In this document: one piece after another, positions 47,570 to 56,201 of the stretch
How positions within the stretch are numbered: the stretch's first letter is position 1
Layout: each line of letters starts with the position of its first letter
NCBI GenBank assembly: GCA_016712465.1
Contig: JADJQZ010000009.1
Span: 1-64,000 of the forward strand
Length of the DNA stretch: 64,000 bases
Reading direction: 5' to 3'
From: Candidatus Obscuribacter sp.
GTDB lineage: Bacteria; Cyanobacteriota; Vampirovibrionia; Obscuribacterales; Obscuribacteraceae
Position numbers and translations under genes: made by a program
Notes under the pieces: model-generated
Database searches by the model: none
The model's input: only the letters and a program-made list of their open reading frames with translations
Told to the model about the DNA's origin: nothing

Positions 47570-49354
47570 CTACTCAACCAGAATCCTCAACTGCACCGGC
47601 CGCGACTCAAGTTCTCCACGAACTCCATCAACAAGCCCCCTCAGCCACTCCTCACTTTCCAGATCAGGCGACCTGGGCAGCGCAGATAGATATACAGCCA
47701 ATAGCCTCCTCAATTCCCTTTCCGGGCACTTCCCAAAATCCTCCGGGGTAATCCGGAGCAACTGCCTCTTCCACCCGTCTTCCTGAGCCCTCTGGCGAGA
47801 CACCCGGTTCTTCCAGTCCTCCCTCTTGCCTCTTTCATCTCGCATCTTCAGCTCATGAACGACGCGGCGAGCCGCCAAGAGGCCAGGAGGCACAATTTTT
47901 TCTTCCTCTTTGGCAGGGGGTCCGCTTTCTGATGAAGCGACCCCCTCCACAGCGTTATATTCGTGTGGATCACCTGTCAAGCGAACCTGCAGCATCCGCT
48001 CCTGGGCCTGTTTCCACAGATCCTTGTGCTTGGATATGGTCGTCGCACTGCAACCAGTCTTGAGCATCAGGTCTCTCATGGAGAATGTCTGACCGGACTC
48101 CTCAAAGTCGGCCACCGCCGCCTGTATTTTCTTTCTGGCCAGAGCCGACCGGTTCTCGTTATTCTTGACCCAGGAGATCGGCACATTGTTTTCATATCTA
48201 GTAGTTTCTTTGCCGCGCCGTCTTGCCGGCACCCAATTTGCGGCCCGCTCGGCCTGCTCGAGTCCATCTGCCCGGTTTCGGTCAATGTCCTTGCTCAACC
48301 CGTTGTGCTTCGTCTTCAGTACTTCCTGAATAACCCACTTGCGGTCTTCTTCATAGCCGTAGCCCATGGCCGGTATGAGCCTTTCCGGGTCGCCATAGAA
48401 GAGATAGTGAGAAAGACAGGTGACGGCATCCGCCCTTTGCGAACGGGCCGTAAGCCCGACATAGTAGTAGTTCCGGCCCCTCACCCAGGAGTCCGCAATT
48501 ATGCCCGGCGGCACCTTCTGAAATGACCGGCGCACGATAGCAATGGATTCTTCGGTGCTCTCAATGTATACGGAATTTCGTATAGGAATCACTTCGGCAA
48601 GCTTTGTCGCATTTGCCGTCCTGGCTACTATTTGCTCCCTTTTTGCCGCCACTTCACCAACGTATGCCTTGAGGCGATGAAAGCTGTGGTATGGATTTGC
48701 CGAGCATTCAAAGTCGGCCAGGAACTGCTCCAGGGCCTCAAGAGGACTCATCAGTTGACGCTCATGACGCTCAACTAAAGTATCCTGATTGAGCCAGGCA
48801 AATCCTTCTTGCAGTGGCAAGCGCAGTCCCTGACCAAGTGATTTCTCTCCCGGGTGCGGAAATATCTCCAGGGTGCCTTTGCCAATCTCAAAATCATGCA
48901 AGCTCAAAAGCTGAAATAGCTGCGCCCTCAAGTCCCTGGAGCTGACCGGGGCATCGAAGAATATATACAGATGCCAGCCGCCGGACTCCGATGAGCGATA
49001 GAGGTTCGTCTCCTCAATTCCCGCTTCCGCCAAAACCTTAGTTATCTTCTCAAGGCCCTGGTGGCTGTGATAGCGGCTGCCGGCATCAATGTCTAGGACA
49101 GCGTAATAGGAGGCGCGCCCGGCCCTTGTCCCAAGCAAGTACTTGGGATGAACGCATGCAATTGCCTTCAATATTTCGGTATCGGTGAGCTTCCACTTCT
49201 CATCGGCGGAAAGCCAACCCGGGCCCCCAAACGGCTTGTAAATGTAGCCATACCGATGGAATAAGGATAGAAAGCGCTCTACCGCAGTCGCACTTGACTG
49301 CGGGAAGTATTTCAGGCGTGAGAATCTACTTGGCTGGACATCAAAGTCCGCCAA
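47570..49354 (-). CDS. AEP-type primase, probable plasmid replication protein
   Basis: The 594-residue protein has an N-terminal archaeo-eukaryotic primase-like domain: SYYAVLDIDAGSRYHSHQG provides the metal-binding DxD, GGWHLYIFFDAP the later His motif, and LEIFPHPGEKSLGQGLRLPLQEGFAW a conserved strand. This resembles the primase domain of TOTE conflict systems and plasmid primase-replicases. The C-terminal part (about 400-594) has an HTH (MRDLMLKTGCSATTISKHKDLWKQ) and a charged tail. No helicase is attached. Position beside an XRE gene and a palindrome array suggests replication initiation. Confidence 0.75.
   Translation of the reverse strand: MADFDVQPSRFSRLKYFPQSSATAVERFLSLFHRYGYIYKPFGGPGWLSADEKWKLTDTEILKAIACVHPKYLLGTRAGRASYYAVLDIDAGSRYHSHQGLEKITKVLAEAGIEETNLYRSSESGGWHLYIFFDAPVSSRDLRAQLFQLLSLHDFEIGKGTLEIFPHPGEKSLGQGLRLPLQEGFAWLNQDTLVERHERQLMSPLEALEQFLADFECSANPYHSFHRLKAYVGEVAAKREQIVARTANATKLAEVIPIRNSVYIESTEESIAIVRRSFQKVPPGIIADSWVRGRNYYYVGLTARSQRADAVTCLSHYLFYGDPERLIPAMGYGYEEDRKWVIQEVLKTKHNGLSKDIDRNRADGLEQAERAANWVPARRRGKETTRYENNVPISWVKNNENRSALARKKIQAAVADFEESGQTFSMRDLMLKTGCSATTISKHKDLWKQAQERMLQVRLTGDPHEYNAVEGVASSESGPPAKEEEKIVPPGLLAARRVVHELKMRDERGKREDWKNRVSRQRAQEDGWKRQLLRITPEDFGKCPERELRRLLAVYLSALPRSPDLESEEWLRGLVDGVRGELESRPVQLRILVE
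48566..48585. promoter_or_regulatory. Operator-like palindrome inside the primase gene
   Basis: GTATACGGAATTTCGTATAG pairs 8 of 10 positions as a palindrome and shares the right 12 bases with the palindrome in front of the XRE gene at 49934. It may be a second binding site for the XRE regulator. Chance is possible, since the region is coding. Confidence 0.3.
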
Positions 49355-49401
49355 TGAAGCTAGTCCGGTCGTAACAGTCTCTCTTTCTAATTTAAGACGA
49401 G

Positions 49402-49527
49402 TTGACCTAGCCGGATCAGTGCTTTATGCTTGTCACATACAGGAAGTTTCGCAAAACCCTGATATACAACCGCATAACCGATCCGAATTGGGTCTCAATC
49501 AACATCGCTGGCAGGCGATGTTTTTTG
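49402..49527 (+). ncRNA. Candidate antisense RNA in the primase leader
   Basis: On the + strand TTGACC (49402) and TTATGC (49424) form a possible promoter 16 bp apart. About 95 bases later comes a clean terminator. The transcript would be complementary to the leader between the XRE gene and the primase gene, which are read the other way. Many plasmids limit replication with such counter-transcribed RNAs. No + strand gene explains the terminator. No expression evidence is available. Confidence 0.4.
49502..49526 (+). terminator. Rho-independent terminator
   Basis: Stem ACATCGC/GCGATGT, six-base loop, then TTTTTT. It is oriented for + strand transcription and would end the candidate antisense RNA. 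Confidence 0.75.
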
Positions 49528-49619
49528 TTTTCTGGTCTGTAGCTATTCCTCCGTTGACTCTTCTAGTCTTGCTCTTTCGAAAGACCCTGGCAGGAGTCCT
49601 TCAAAACTCTTTGCCGGAC

Positions 49620-49904
49620 TCATAGATCGATACTTAGGTGTACCGTCTTGCCCAGGCGGTAGAGTAGCTTAGTGAGCTTCTCTACACTGAATTGGTCAAT
49701 ACGCAGCTGCATAATCTCGGAGATTCTCGGCTGCTTGAGCCCAAGAAATAGTGCAGCTTCGTTCTGTGTCCACTTTCGACTTTCAATTTCCTGCTTGAGC
49801 GCTCGAATGAGATGAACTCGAAGAAGAAGGATCAAGCCGTCTTCGCCGCTGTAGCCAAGCTGCTCAATTATTCTCTTATCTACTGCAAGTTCGACCTTAG
49901 CCAT
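49620..49904 (-). CDS. XRE-family HTH regulator (HigA/antitoxin-like)
   Basis: The 94-residue protein contains a Cro/CI helix-turn-helix, SRKWTQNEAALFLGLKQPRISEIMQLRIDQFSVEKLTKLLYRLG, of the type found in HigA2-like antitoxins. No toxin gene stands next to it, so it is more likely a regulator of the two flanking primase-like genes. A palindrome lies 29 bp before its start. Confidence 0.85.
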   Translation of the reverse strand: MAKVELAVDKRIIEQLGYSGEDGLILLLRVHLIRALKQEIESRKWTQNEAALFLGLKQPRISEIMQLRIDQFSVEKLTKLLYRLGKTVHLSIDL

Positions 49905-49933
49905 ATCGCCTCAATGGAAAGCTGTACTGAACC

Positions 49934-49953
49934 CTATACAAAATTTCGTATAG
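49934..49953. promoter_or_regulatory. Operator-like palindrome before the XRE gene
   Basis: CTATACAAAATTTCGTATAG is palindromic at 9 of 10 positions. It lies between the XRE gene and the degenerate AEP gene, close to where the XRE promoter should be. It is the likely operator for the XRE protein. Confidence 0.6.
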
Positions 49954-49965
49954 AGCAAAAGATAC

Positions 49966-51306
49966 CTACCCACTTGGAGGAGCACGCTTCTTGCCGCTCC
50001 CTGCAGGCTTATCCAAAGGGAGCGAAACAACATTAGTGAACGGAAAGGTAAGTTGGAGAATGTCCTGGGAGCCCGAGTCCGGTTCCGGCAGGTTCAATGC
50101 CTGTCCATCTGGAACCAGTTTGCTTTCAGGAGCAGACTCCTGGATAGTCGAATTAGGTTCCGGTGTGGCCTGGTCTGGTCTGTCATCGGACAACGCTTGT
50201 GAACCACCACATTCCAAGTTGAGGCAGTCAAACAGATCGGAAAAGCCGGATTCATTCTCCACGGGAGCGTGAGGAACCTGTGAGAGTAACTCATCGCCCA
50301 GGGCGGCAAGTATGTCCAAACCTTCCAAAGCCCCGAAATAATAAGGCTCTTGAGCCTTGTCCTGTCCAGGTAACTGGTCATCTGCCTGGACATTGCCGGG
50401 CGTGTCTACCCGGGGAGGCAAAAACGAATCCAGATTGCCGAGAGCCTCAGCCTCTGATTGAGCACCAACCAAAGCAGAATTATCGATTTCGCCGGCGGAC
50501 GGACTTATTACTTCCTGAGCTTCTGTTGGACCAAGACCGAGCTCGCCCAAAGGGAAGTCTTCTTCAGCTAGGTCCCCCTCATTAACAGACCCGGGGCTCT
50601 CCACCTCTTGCAACTCATTTGGCATAACCATGAATATTGCGGAATCACAGGACTTTGTCTGGACATCCACCTGGTCAGTCGACTGGACATCGGACATACC
50701 CATGGGACTACTGTCCAGGCAGGCCAACCTCTGACCAAGGAGAGTGGACAGCTCGTCTGGACAAAGCGAAAACCTTGATATTTCAGCCATAAAGAAGTTG
50801 ATGGCCGTATCAGTAGAAATCTCTAAGCGGCTTACCTTCGGCTGGCCTGGATAACCCATCCAGAGGAAGCCAGACTGTAAGGGCAAAATGAAACTATGGC
50901 CAGGAGAAAGTACCCGCACCCGGTCAAGAACCGCTTGTTCCAGATACCCCTGTAAAGACTGACAAAGGTTGGCGATCTGAGTCCGTCTAGTTAGAGAAAT
51001 GAAGACCTGAAAGACTCCGCCCTCTGAGACTTGGAACAACTTAGGCTCGACTAAGCCTAGACCTTGCAAGGTGGCTAAGAGCCTCTGCCAGAGAGCAGAA
51101 TCGTCAGAACCGGTCTCCGATTCAAACTGCAAAAGCAAGAAAGATTCACTGTCGTCAATTGAAAGAGCACGATAAGACCTGGCATTGCAATCAAGAGAAG
51201 CAAGGATGTCCTCATCAGAAAGGTAGTGAAACTGGCTAACGGCCCGCCATGTATCCGAGCCAGGCGCACGAAACTGACTTGCAAACCGGGTGGAAAAGAG
51301 CTTCAA
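49966..51306 (-). CDS. Degenerate AEP primase-like protein with acidic tail
   Basis: Residues 1-200 parallel the neighbouring primase: LSDEDILASLDCNARSYRALS, LFQVSEGGVFQVFISL and RVRVLSPGHSFILPLQSGFLWMG line up with LTDTEILKAIA, LYRSSESGGWHLYIFF and LEIFPHPGE...GLRLPLQEGFAWL. The DxD of the active copy is replaced by LLLQFESE and the His motif by FQVFISL, so catalysis is unlikely. Residues 210-446 are acidic and low-complexity. It may be a regulatory or structural partner of the active primase. The gene is otherwise intact. Confidence 0.65.
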   Translation of the reverse strand: MKLFSTRFASQFRAPGSDTWRAVSQFHYLSDEDILASLDCNARSYRALSIDDSESFLLLQFESETGSDDSALWQRLLATLQGLGLVEPKLFQVSEGGVFQVFISLTRRTQIANLCQSLQGYLEQAVLDRVRVLSPGHSFILPLQSGFLWMGYPGQPKVSRLEISTDTAINFFMAEISRFSLCPDELSTLLGQRLACLDSSPMGMSDVQSTDQVDVQTKSCDSAIFMVMPNELQEVESPGSVNEGDLAEEDFPLGELGLGPTEAQEVISPSAGEIDNSALVGAQSEAEALGNLDSFLPPRVDTPGNVQADDQLPGQDKAQEPYYFGALEGLDILAALGDELLSQVPHAPVENESGFSDLFDCLNLECGGSQALSDDRPDQATPEPNSTIQESAPESKLVPDGQALNLPEPDSGSQDILQLTFPFTNVVSLPLDKPAGSGKKRAPPSG

Positions 51307-51627
51307 GAACTTGGACTTGCAGTCCGAAGTAACCTCAGAAGCAGCAGTACCTGCTACCAGTGGTGGTATCGATGGGCTAGTAATGTTAGGACTCGCTTTC
51401 TAGGGCTAGCGCTAGTGAATATAGAAAAGGACTTTGTCTGTGCCATCTATATAGAATTGCGGCGATTCATTTTCGCCAATCCTATCTATAGGTAATCGAA
51501 TTTGTGGTTTGTACTTTCTAGGTGGCACCACTTTCGGTGACTCACTTTTTCGATCGGGCTGATCGTAATGCCGATGGGAGAAATGATCAAGCCCTTTTTG
51601 GCAAATCCTGTGACCTTTTTGAGGAAT

Positions 51628-52142
51628 TGTCTAGACCGCCTAGTCAAAAATATACAACGCATGTCTAGACAATTCAACCCTTATCCTCATTTTTATATCA
51701 ACCAGTCTAGACAGACCAGACAGTCTAGACAAATTATCGGACAAGCCACCACATCCAGTTACACGAACGCCGAGCGACCGACAAAGCACAAAGCAGACCC
51801 GGACCGTCTAGACAGCGGTGACCAGGGCGCGCAAAGGTCGTCCAGACAAAGGGCGCAACAAGGCACCAGCAGAGCCACCAGGCGATCGCCCGCCTGTCCA
51901 GACAGAACCATGACGCAACCAGCCCAACTAATACCCTTGTCCAGACAAGCCACAAAACCATCACCACCCCACGCTTTCAGACTGGACATCAGCCTGAGCA
52001 CAAGAACCCCAGCCACCACCACCGGTTCCAAAGCGCCGATAAATTTATATCCACAAGACATACCCGCGCCCGCAAACACAAAATATGTGGCGCTTTTGAA
52101 GAAAACGAATATAATTGTCTAGTCAATCGATTTGTCTAGACA
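51628..52142. repeat. Iteron-like array of TGTCTAGACA palindromes
   Basis: Ten copies of a 10-bp palindrome, TGTCTAGACA or a close variant (TGTCCAGACA, CGTCTAGACA, AGTCTAGACA), start at 51628, 51662, 51704, 51722, 51805, 51839, 51895, 51938, 52116 and 52133. Spacing is irregular. Two copies cover the start region of the HTH gene at 52172. The stretch codes for no credible protein. It is the best candidate for the replication origin or a partition site bound by that HTH protein. Confidence 0.8.
52110..52115 (+). promoter_or_regulatory. -10 element of the HTH coiled-coil gene
   Basis: TATAAT followed directly by two TGTCTAG-type sites at 52116 and 52133. A protein bound there would block the start of transcription, so autorepression is likely. 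No good -35 is seen. Confidence 0.5.
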
Positions 52143-52171
52143 ACCCAAGCAACTAGAACTGGAGTACGCAG

Positions 52172-52900
52172 ATGCCACCAGGAGCATCCACAGGACAAAG
52201 CCAACCAGTAGCCACCACCGCTAGTGATAAGGCGGCAAGAGGCGAATCTCAGTGGCTCTTTCTACAGGAAGTGGCGGATCTTTCCGGTCTTTCCGAGAAG
52301 ACCGTTCGCAGACATATTAAGAAGGGAACCCTGAAAGCCAAAAAGGGCAAGGCTGCCAACGCAAGAATCCAGGTTCTGATTACACCGGAGATCTTGGCCA
52401 GCATATCTAAAGAATCCCCGACTGAAGAGCTGGAGGAAGATGCCGGCTTCGAAAACATAGATTTTGAAGAAGTCTCAGCTGAAGAAGTTACAGAAGAGAC
52501 CGCAAGCGACGGAGTTACGGACTTCTCGCCTAACCCGGCCGAAAAGATGCAAGCGGACATGGAAATGTTCAAAGGCATTATCAATGAAATGATGGCTCCG
52601 CTGGTTAAACGGGTCGAAGAGCAAGCCAGAACGCTTCATGAGCAGGAGCGCGTCATCCAGGATCAGAAAACGCAGCTGCGCCTTCTGCCGGATATTCAAG
52701 CCAGAGAAGAATCCGAAAGGAAAGCCAGAGAAATGGCTGAGCTTGAAAAGCAGGCTTTAGTGAAACAAATTGAGGCTCTGAAGACCGCCCAAGAGGAGCT
52801 CAAGGCGACAGCCGAGAAAGCAGCCGAACTGGAGAAGCAGCTCACCATTGCCAAACGCCCCTGGTGGCAGAAACTTATGGGAAGCCCCCAGGAGCCTTGA
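52172..52900 (+). CDS. HTH coiled-coil plasmid protein, likely binds the palindrome array
   Basis: The 242-residue protein has an N-terminal HTH of excisionase/MerR type (LFLQEVADLSGLSEKTVRRHIKKGTLKAKKGKAANARIQVLITPE), an acidic linker (90-125), a long coiled coil (130-230) and the short C-terminal motif PWWQKLMG. This layout is shared by plasmid replication-control and partition proteins. GGAG precedes the ATG. Immediately downstream of ten palindromes, it is the natural candidate to bind them. No partition ATPase is found beside it. Confidence 0.7.
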   Translation: MPPGASTGQSQPVATTASDKAARGESQWLFLQEVADLSGLSEKTVRRHIKKGTLKAKKGKAANARIQVLITPEILASISKESPTEELEEDAGFENIDFEEVSAEEVTEETASDGVTDFSPNPAEKMQADMEMFKGIINEMMAPLVKRVEEQARTLHEQERVIQDQKTQLRLLPDIQAREESERKAREMAELEKQALVKQIEALKTAQEELKATAEKAAELEKQLTIAKRPWWQKLMGSPQEP

Positions 52901-53355
52901 GCCCTCGATAGAGACGGACGGACTCCAGCATGCGTGGCACTACCATGGTGAACGGATGAGCCTTTGCCAGCACCAATAGACCGGGGAAGAATCCTCGATG
53001 TGGCCAATCCATAAATCGCCCACCGCGTAGACAACGAAGCGTACTTGGCTTCATGGACTGTCGAAATTGAGATACGCAGACAGTGGGCATTCTTGCGATA
53101 GCCGGCATTACTCGATTCTCTCAGCGGCGGCTTCGCGCATTCCATGTGGACGAGAGAGGCTTTCTCCTAGAATGTAGGTGACCTTCGGAAGTCTGTTGAA
53201 TCGTTACTAGAAGCCCTATTCTGCAGACGGCCTGAACCTAGTCCCTAAGACCGCTTCACAGCAATTGTTGCCAGCCGGCTCCTCAAAAAGGGGATGTTCA
53301 ATGAGGCAGATAAAGGGGGGGGGCTCTGAGTAACGTGCAAAAACCTCCTACTTTC
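52901..53355. other. Gene-free region between the origin genes and AbiE
   Basis: About 450 bp. No frame here has a credible start or product, and the G8 run at 53315 is the only notable feature. I see no promoter other than that of the AbiE operon at the right edge. Confidence 0.4.
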
Positions 53356-53400
53356 GGTAGTACATAAACACCCCACTAATTGTGGTATTTATGTACTACC
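53356..53400. promoter_or_regulatory. Operator of the AbiE toxin-antitoxin operon
   Basis: A perfect 13-bp inverted repeat, GGTAGTACATAAA (53356-53368) and TTTATGTACTACC (53388-53400), lies 23 bp before abiEi. AbiEi antitoxins are known to bind inverted repeats at their own promoter and repress it, so this is the expected operator. Confidence 0.8.
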
Positions 53401-53423
53401 GTTCCCCATAGACCAAGAACAAA

Positions 53424-54002
53424 ATGAGAAACCCAGTCGAAAAAAGAATCAAGCTTCTTGAAATCAGCTCTCCCCAGTTTGGACTCTTTACGGCCAAACA
53501 GGCAGAGGCATGCGGCTACAGCAGCCACCACTTCAATCACCACGTAAATAGCGGCGAGTGGGTAAAGGAAGACAGGGGACTTTTCAGGCTTGCCACATAC
53601 CCGGCCTCGCCGGAACAGGTCTATATGCGCTGGCAGCTCTGGACAAGGAACCGGCAGGATAGACCGCAGGGTTGCCTTTCTCACGAAACTGCACTATTCA
53701 TCTACAAAATTAGCGACATCCTGCCAAACAAAATACATATGACAGTGCCAAGAGACTTCCGGCGAAACATAAAGATACCCGGCATTCTCGTGCTTCACTA
53801 TAGAAATCTGCCGGAAGATAGCGTGCAAATTGAAAGTGGGCTCACGTTGACTACACCAGCAAGAACACTGGAAGACCTTCTTGATACCGGCACAGTTGAC
53901 AAGTCAATAATCCAAGAAAGCCTACACAAAGCAATCGAGATAGGTCTGATTACGAAAAGGCAGCTAGATCAAAGTTCAAGCCTTTCGAAACTAAGAGATT
54001 AG
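53424..54002 (+). CDS. abiEi: AbiEi-type antitoxin (type IV toxin-antitoxin)
   Basis: The 192-residue protein has an N-terminal winged HTH (QFGLFTAKQAEACGYSSHHFNHHVNSGEWVKEDRGLFRLATYP) and the C-terminal AbiEi antitoxin domain (LSHETALFIYKISDILPNKIHMTVPRDFRR; LTTPARTLEDLLD). It neutralises the AbiEii nucleotidyltransferase without binding it and represses the operon. Four bases separate it from the toxin gene. Confidence 0.93.
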   Translation: MRNPVEKRIKLLEISSPQFGLFTAKQAEACGYSSHHFNHHVNSGEWVKEDRGLFRLATYPASPEQVYMRWQLWTRNRQDRPQGCLSHETALFIYKISDILPNKIHMTVPRDFRRNIKIPGILVLHYRNLPEDSVQIESGLTLTTPARTLEDLLDTGTVDKSIIQESLHKAIEIGLITKRQLDQSSSLSKLRD

Positions 54003-54006
54003 AAGA

Positions 54007-54864
54007 GTGCCCAATCAAAAATATGCAACCAGTGCAGCCTTCAAGGTCGCTCTTGAAACAAGACTAAAGAAAGCCGCTGATGAGAGGGGCCGGCCTTATC
54101 ACGTCTTGCGAAAGTTAGTCTCGTTTGACCGACTCCTAGCAAGAATTTTCCTGGATAAAGATGAGACGTTTGCTCTGAAGGGCGGATACAGCCTGGAGCT
54201 GAGACTAGGAAGATCTCGAACAACGCTGGACGTCGACCTGGTCGTCAGACAGAAAAGCCTAAACAAACCAGGGAGTATAGAGGAGGCTATTCGAGACCTT
54301 CTTCAAGAACGCCTGGAGCAGGATCTCAATGACTACTTCTCATTCCGACTCGGGAAACCTACAAAGCTAACAGCAGCAACGATAGGAGGCTTTAGAATCC
54401 CGGTGAAAACCCTCCTTGGAGGAACTCAGTTCGAAGATTTCCATCTGGACGTTGCAGTGGGAGAGACCGATCCGCTCCCTTTAGAAGAACTCTGGGGGGA
54501 GTCCTGGCTGGAGTTCGCGAATATCGACCAGGCAAAACCACTTGCCATACCGGCGAGCCTTCAATTTTCAGAGAAACTACATGCATACACTTTCCCCTGG
54601 CAGGAACGAGAAAACACGAGAGAGAAGGATCTGATAGATATGGCTGTCCTTATCGAACAGGGTTTAGACAAAATCGACACCAGCAAAAGAGTAAGCGATG
54701 TCTTCCGCTACAGAAAAACTCACGAACTGCCCGAAGAACTTCCAGAACCACCTTCGTCTTGGGGAAAGGTATTCGAAACGATGGCTGTCGAAATTGGCTT
54801 TGAAGGAACCATAGAGACAGCTTTCAACATGGTCAAGGAATTCTACCGAAGCCTGAAACTTTGA
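54007..54864 (+). CDS. abiEii: AbiEii nucleotidyltransferase toxin
   Basis: The 285-residue protein has the nucleotidyltransferase motif FALKGGYSLELRLGRSRTTLDVDLVV, with the GS/DxD-type catalytic site, and later EKLHAYTFPWQERENTREKDLIDMAVLIE, a conserved AbiEii segment. The family modifies tRNA or other targets and causes abortive infection. It starts at GTG. As with other plasmid AbiE pairs, it may serve both plasmid stability and phage defence. Confidence 0.93.
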   Translation: MPNQKYATSAAFKVALETRLKKAADERGRPYHVLRKLVSFDRLLARIFLDKDETFALKGGYSLELRLGRSRTTLDVDLVVRQKSLNKPGSIEEAIRDLLQERLEQDLNDYFSFRLGKPTKLTAATIGGFRIPVKTLLGGTQFEDFHLDVAVGETDPLPLEELWGESWLEFANIDQAKPLAIPASLQFSEKLHAYTFPWQERENTREKDLIDMAVLIEQGLDKIDTSKRVSDVFRYRKTHELPEELPEPPSSWGKVFETMAVEIGFEGTIETAFNMVKEFYRSLKL

Positions 54865-54878
54865 GACAAGACAACTTG

Positions 54879-55499
54879 CTATTCTGCAGCAACCTCGCTC
54901 GCCGGAACGATATCGCGCAGCAGCCCAACGGTTTTTGTAAGCTCGTTTCCGCTCATAGTTAAGAGACAATCGAAATATTGACTCCAGGTCATAGCCGGAT
55001 TCTTGAGCCTTTCTTTGATGGCTCTTGCTGAAGCCTCCAGGGCAGACTCACCCTCAGATTCAAAAGTACTGATCAACCCAGCAATGAAATCATCGGCGGT
55101 CATAGCTTGTACTCCGCTAGGCAATACAATTTCAGCAGGAAAGTCAGAGACGTTGGCCGTGACGATGATACTGGCACCACACTCAATTGCGGCAGCCAAA
55201 ACATGCCTGTCATTTTGGTCAGGAAGAGTCAGGATTGAAATTCGGTGTTCGTATCCGGTAACTAGACAGTCGTCAATATGCTTGTTCATGAGGGCCTTAG
55301 TACGGTCCAATTGAGCATTAGTCAGATCTTCTCGGTTCGCCAGGAGATTGCGTATCCACTCACTGTGAATTTCCTCGGTCCATTTCGCCCGGAACCAGCC
55401 TCTATCTTGTGCGTAACCAGCCAGCTCTAGCAGTAAATCTCGGAGCGGGGCAGGGTACAGGACACAAGCGTCAAAAACAACGGCCGGATTGTTATTCAT
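54879..55499 (-). CDS. PIN-domain RNase toxin
   Basis: The 206-residue protein has a PIN fold: AVVFDACVLYPAPLRDLLLELA with the first Asp, a middle Glu-rich helix, LPDQNDRHVLAAAIECGASIIVTANVSDFP with further acidic residues. It is longer than VapC (about 130), with a C-terminal helical extension (about 150-206), matching a known larger PIN group. Gene order antitoxin then toxin with a 6-base gap supports a toxin-antitoxin pair with the HTH gene. It converges with the AbiE operon. Confidence 0.88.
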   Translation of the reverse strand: MNNNPAVVFDACVLYPAPLRDLLLELAGYAQDRGWFRAKWTEEIHSEWIRNLLANREDLTNAQLDRTKALMNKHIDDCLVTGYEHRISILTLPDQNDRHVLAAAIECGASIIVTANVSDFPAEIVLPSGVQAMTADDFIAGLISTFESEGESALEASARAIKERLKNPAMTWSQYFDCLLTMSGNELTKTVGLLRDIVPASEVAAE

Positions 55500-55505
55500 A
55501 GGTGG

Positions 55506-55964
55506 TCAATAACCCATGTTCAATTCCTGAGCCTGTGAGGCAAGCTCCTCCATAATTTCCTCTCGACGATCAGCTCTGCGAGCCTGGTACTCCAAAATAT
55601 CTTGACGCTTGATTCTGCGGTAACGACCGACACGGCGGTGCGGAATCTCACCAGATTCTAGAAGACCAATCAGAAACGGTCGGGAAACGTTAAGCATCTC
55701 GGCCGCTTGCTGTGTCGTTAACTCGGTTTCAATAGGGACAAGCATAACTGAATGCCCGCCAGCGATAGCATTCAAAGCCTCAAGAAGGACCCGACATGCG
55801 GACTCACCTAGCTCAATTTCGGTGCCCTTGCAATCCGTAAGCGCATATCGTTGTTGTGGCGATGCCTTAGCAGTTAGCTCGGCAATTTTCCGCGATGAGG
55901 TTTGCGCCTGCTCAACTTCTGCAGGACTTGGCACAACCGATCGTCTTTCTGCTCCACTGTGCAT
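55506..55964 (-). CDS. HTH antitoxin partner of the PIN toxin
   Basis: About 152 residues. A C-terminal excisionase-type HTH, ETELTTQQAAEMLNVSRPFLIGLLESGEIPHRRVGRYRRIKRQDILEYQ, binds DNA. The N-terminal half has a LGESACRVLLEALNAIAGG helix that may contact the toxin. ATG 55964 has GGAGGT six bases upstream; a longer frame reaching 56015 lacks this. It likely represses its own operon. Confidence 0.88.
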   Translation of the reverse strand: MHSGAERRSVVPSPAEVEQAQTSSRKIAELTAKASPQQRYALTDCKGTEIELGESACRVLLEALNAIAGGHSVMLVPIETELTTQQAAEMLNVSRPFLIGLLESGEIPHRRVGRYRRIKRQDILEYQARRADRREEIMEELASQAQELNMGY

Positions 55965-56168
55965 AAGCAGACCTCCAAGCGAAACACAAACCATCTGGAG
56001 GCAATCATAGCACATGGTCGAAATACTCGCAACAGTCGAAACGGTCGAAACCAGCCAAGGTTCAGCAAGAGAAAGGCAAAGTAAACAAAAGGGATATTTT
56101 GTTCACTACGCAATCCCCACCCCACGACCCTCCCAGGTCTTGCACTCAAAACTCCCTCGGTTATAATA

Positions 56169-56198
56169 AACAATACTGATTCATACATAAGTATTGTT
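56169..56198. promoter_or_regulatory. Inverted repeat at the recombinase promoter
   Basis: AACAATACT...AGTATTGTT, nine perfect pairs across 12 bases, lies between a TATAAT-like box (56162) and the recombinase start at 56202. It is a probable operator. Confidence 0.5.
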
Positions 56199-56201
56199 CA
56201 C

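Noticed and set aside
51568..52122. A 184-codon + strand frame through the palindrome array
   Set aside because: Composition is repeat-driven (RQTRQSRQ and similar), no domain is seen, and it overlaps sites placed for DNA binding. Treated as non-coding.
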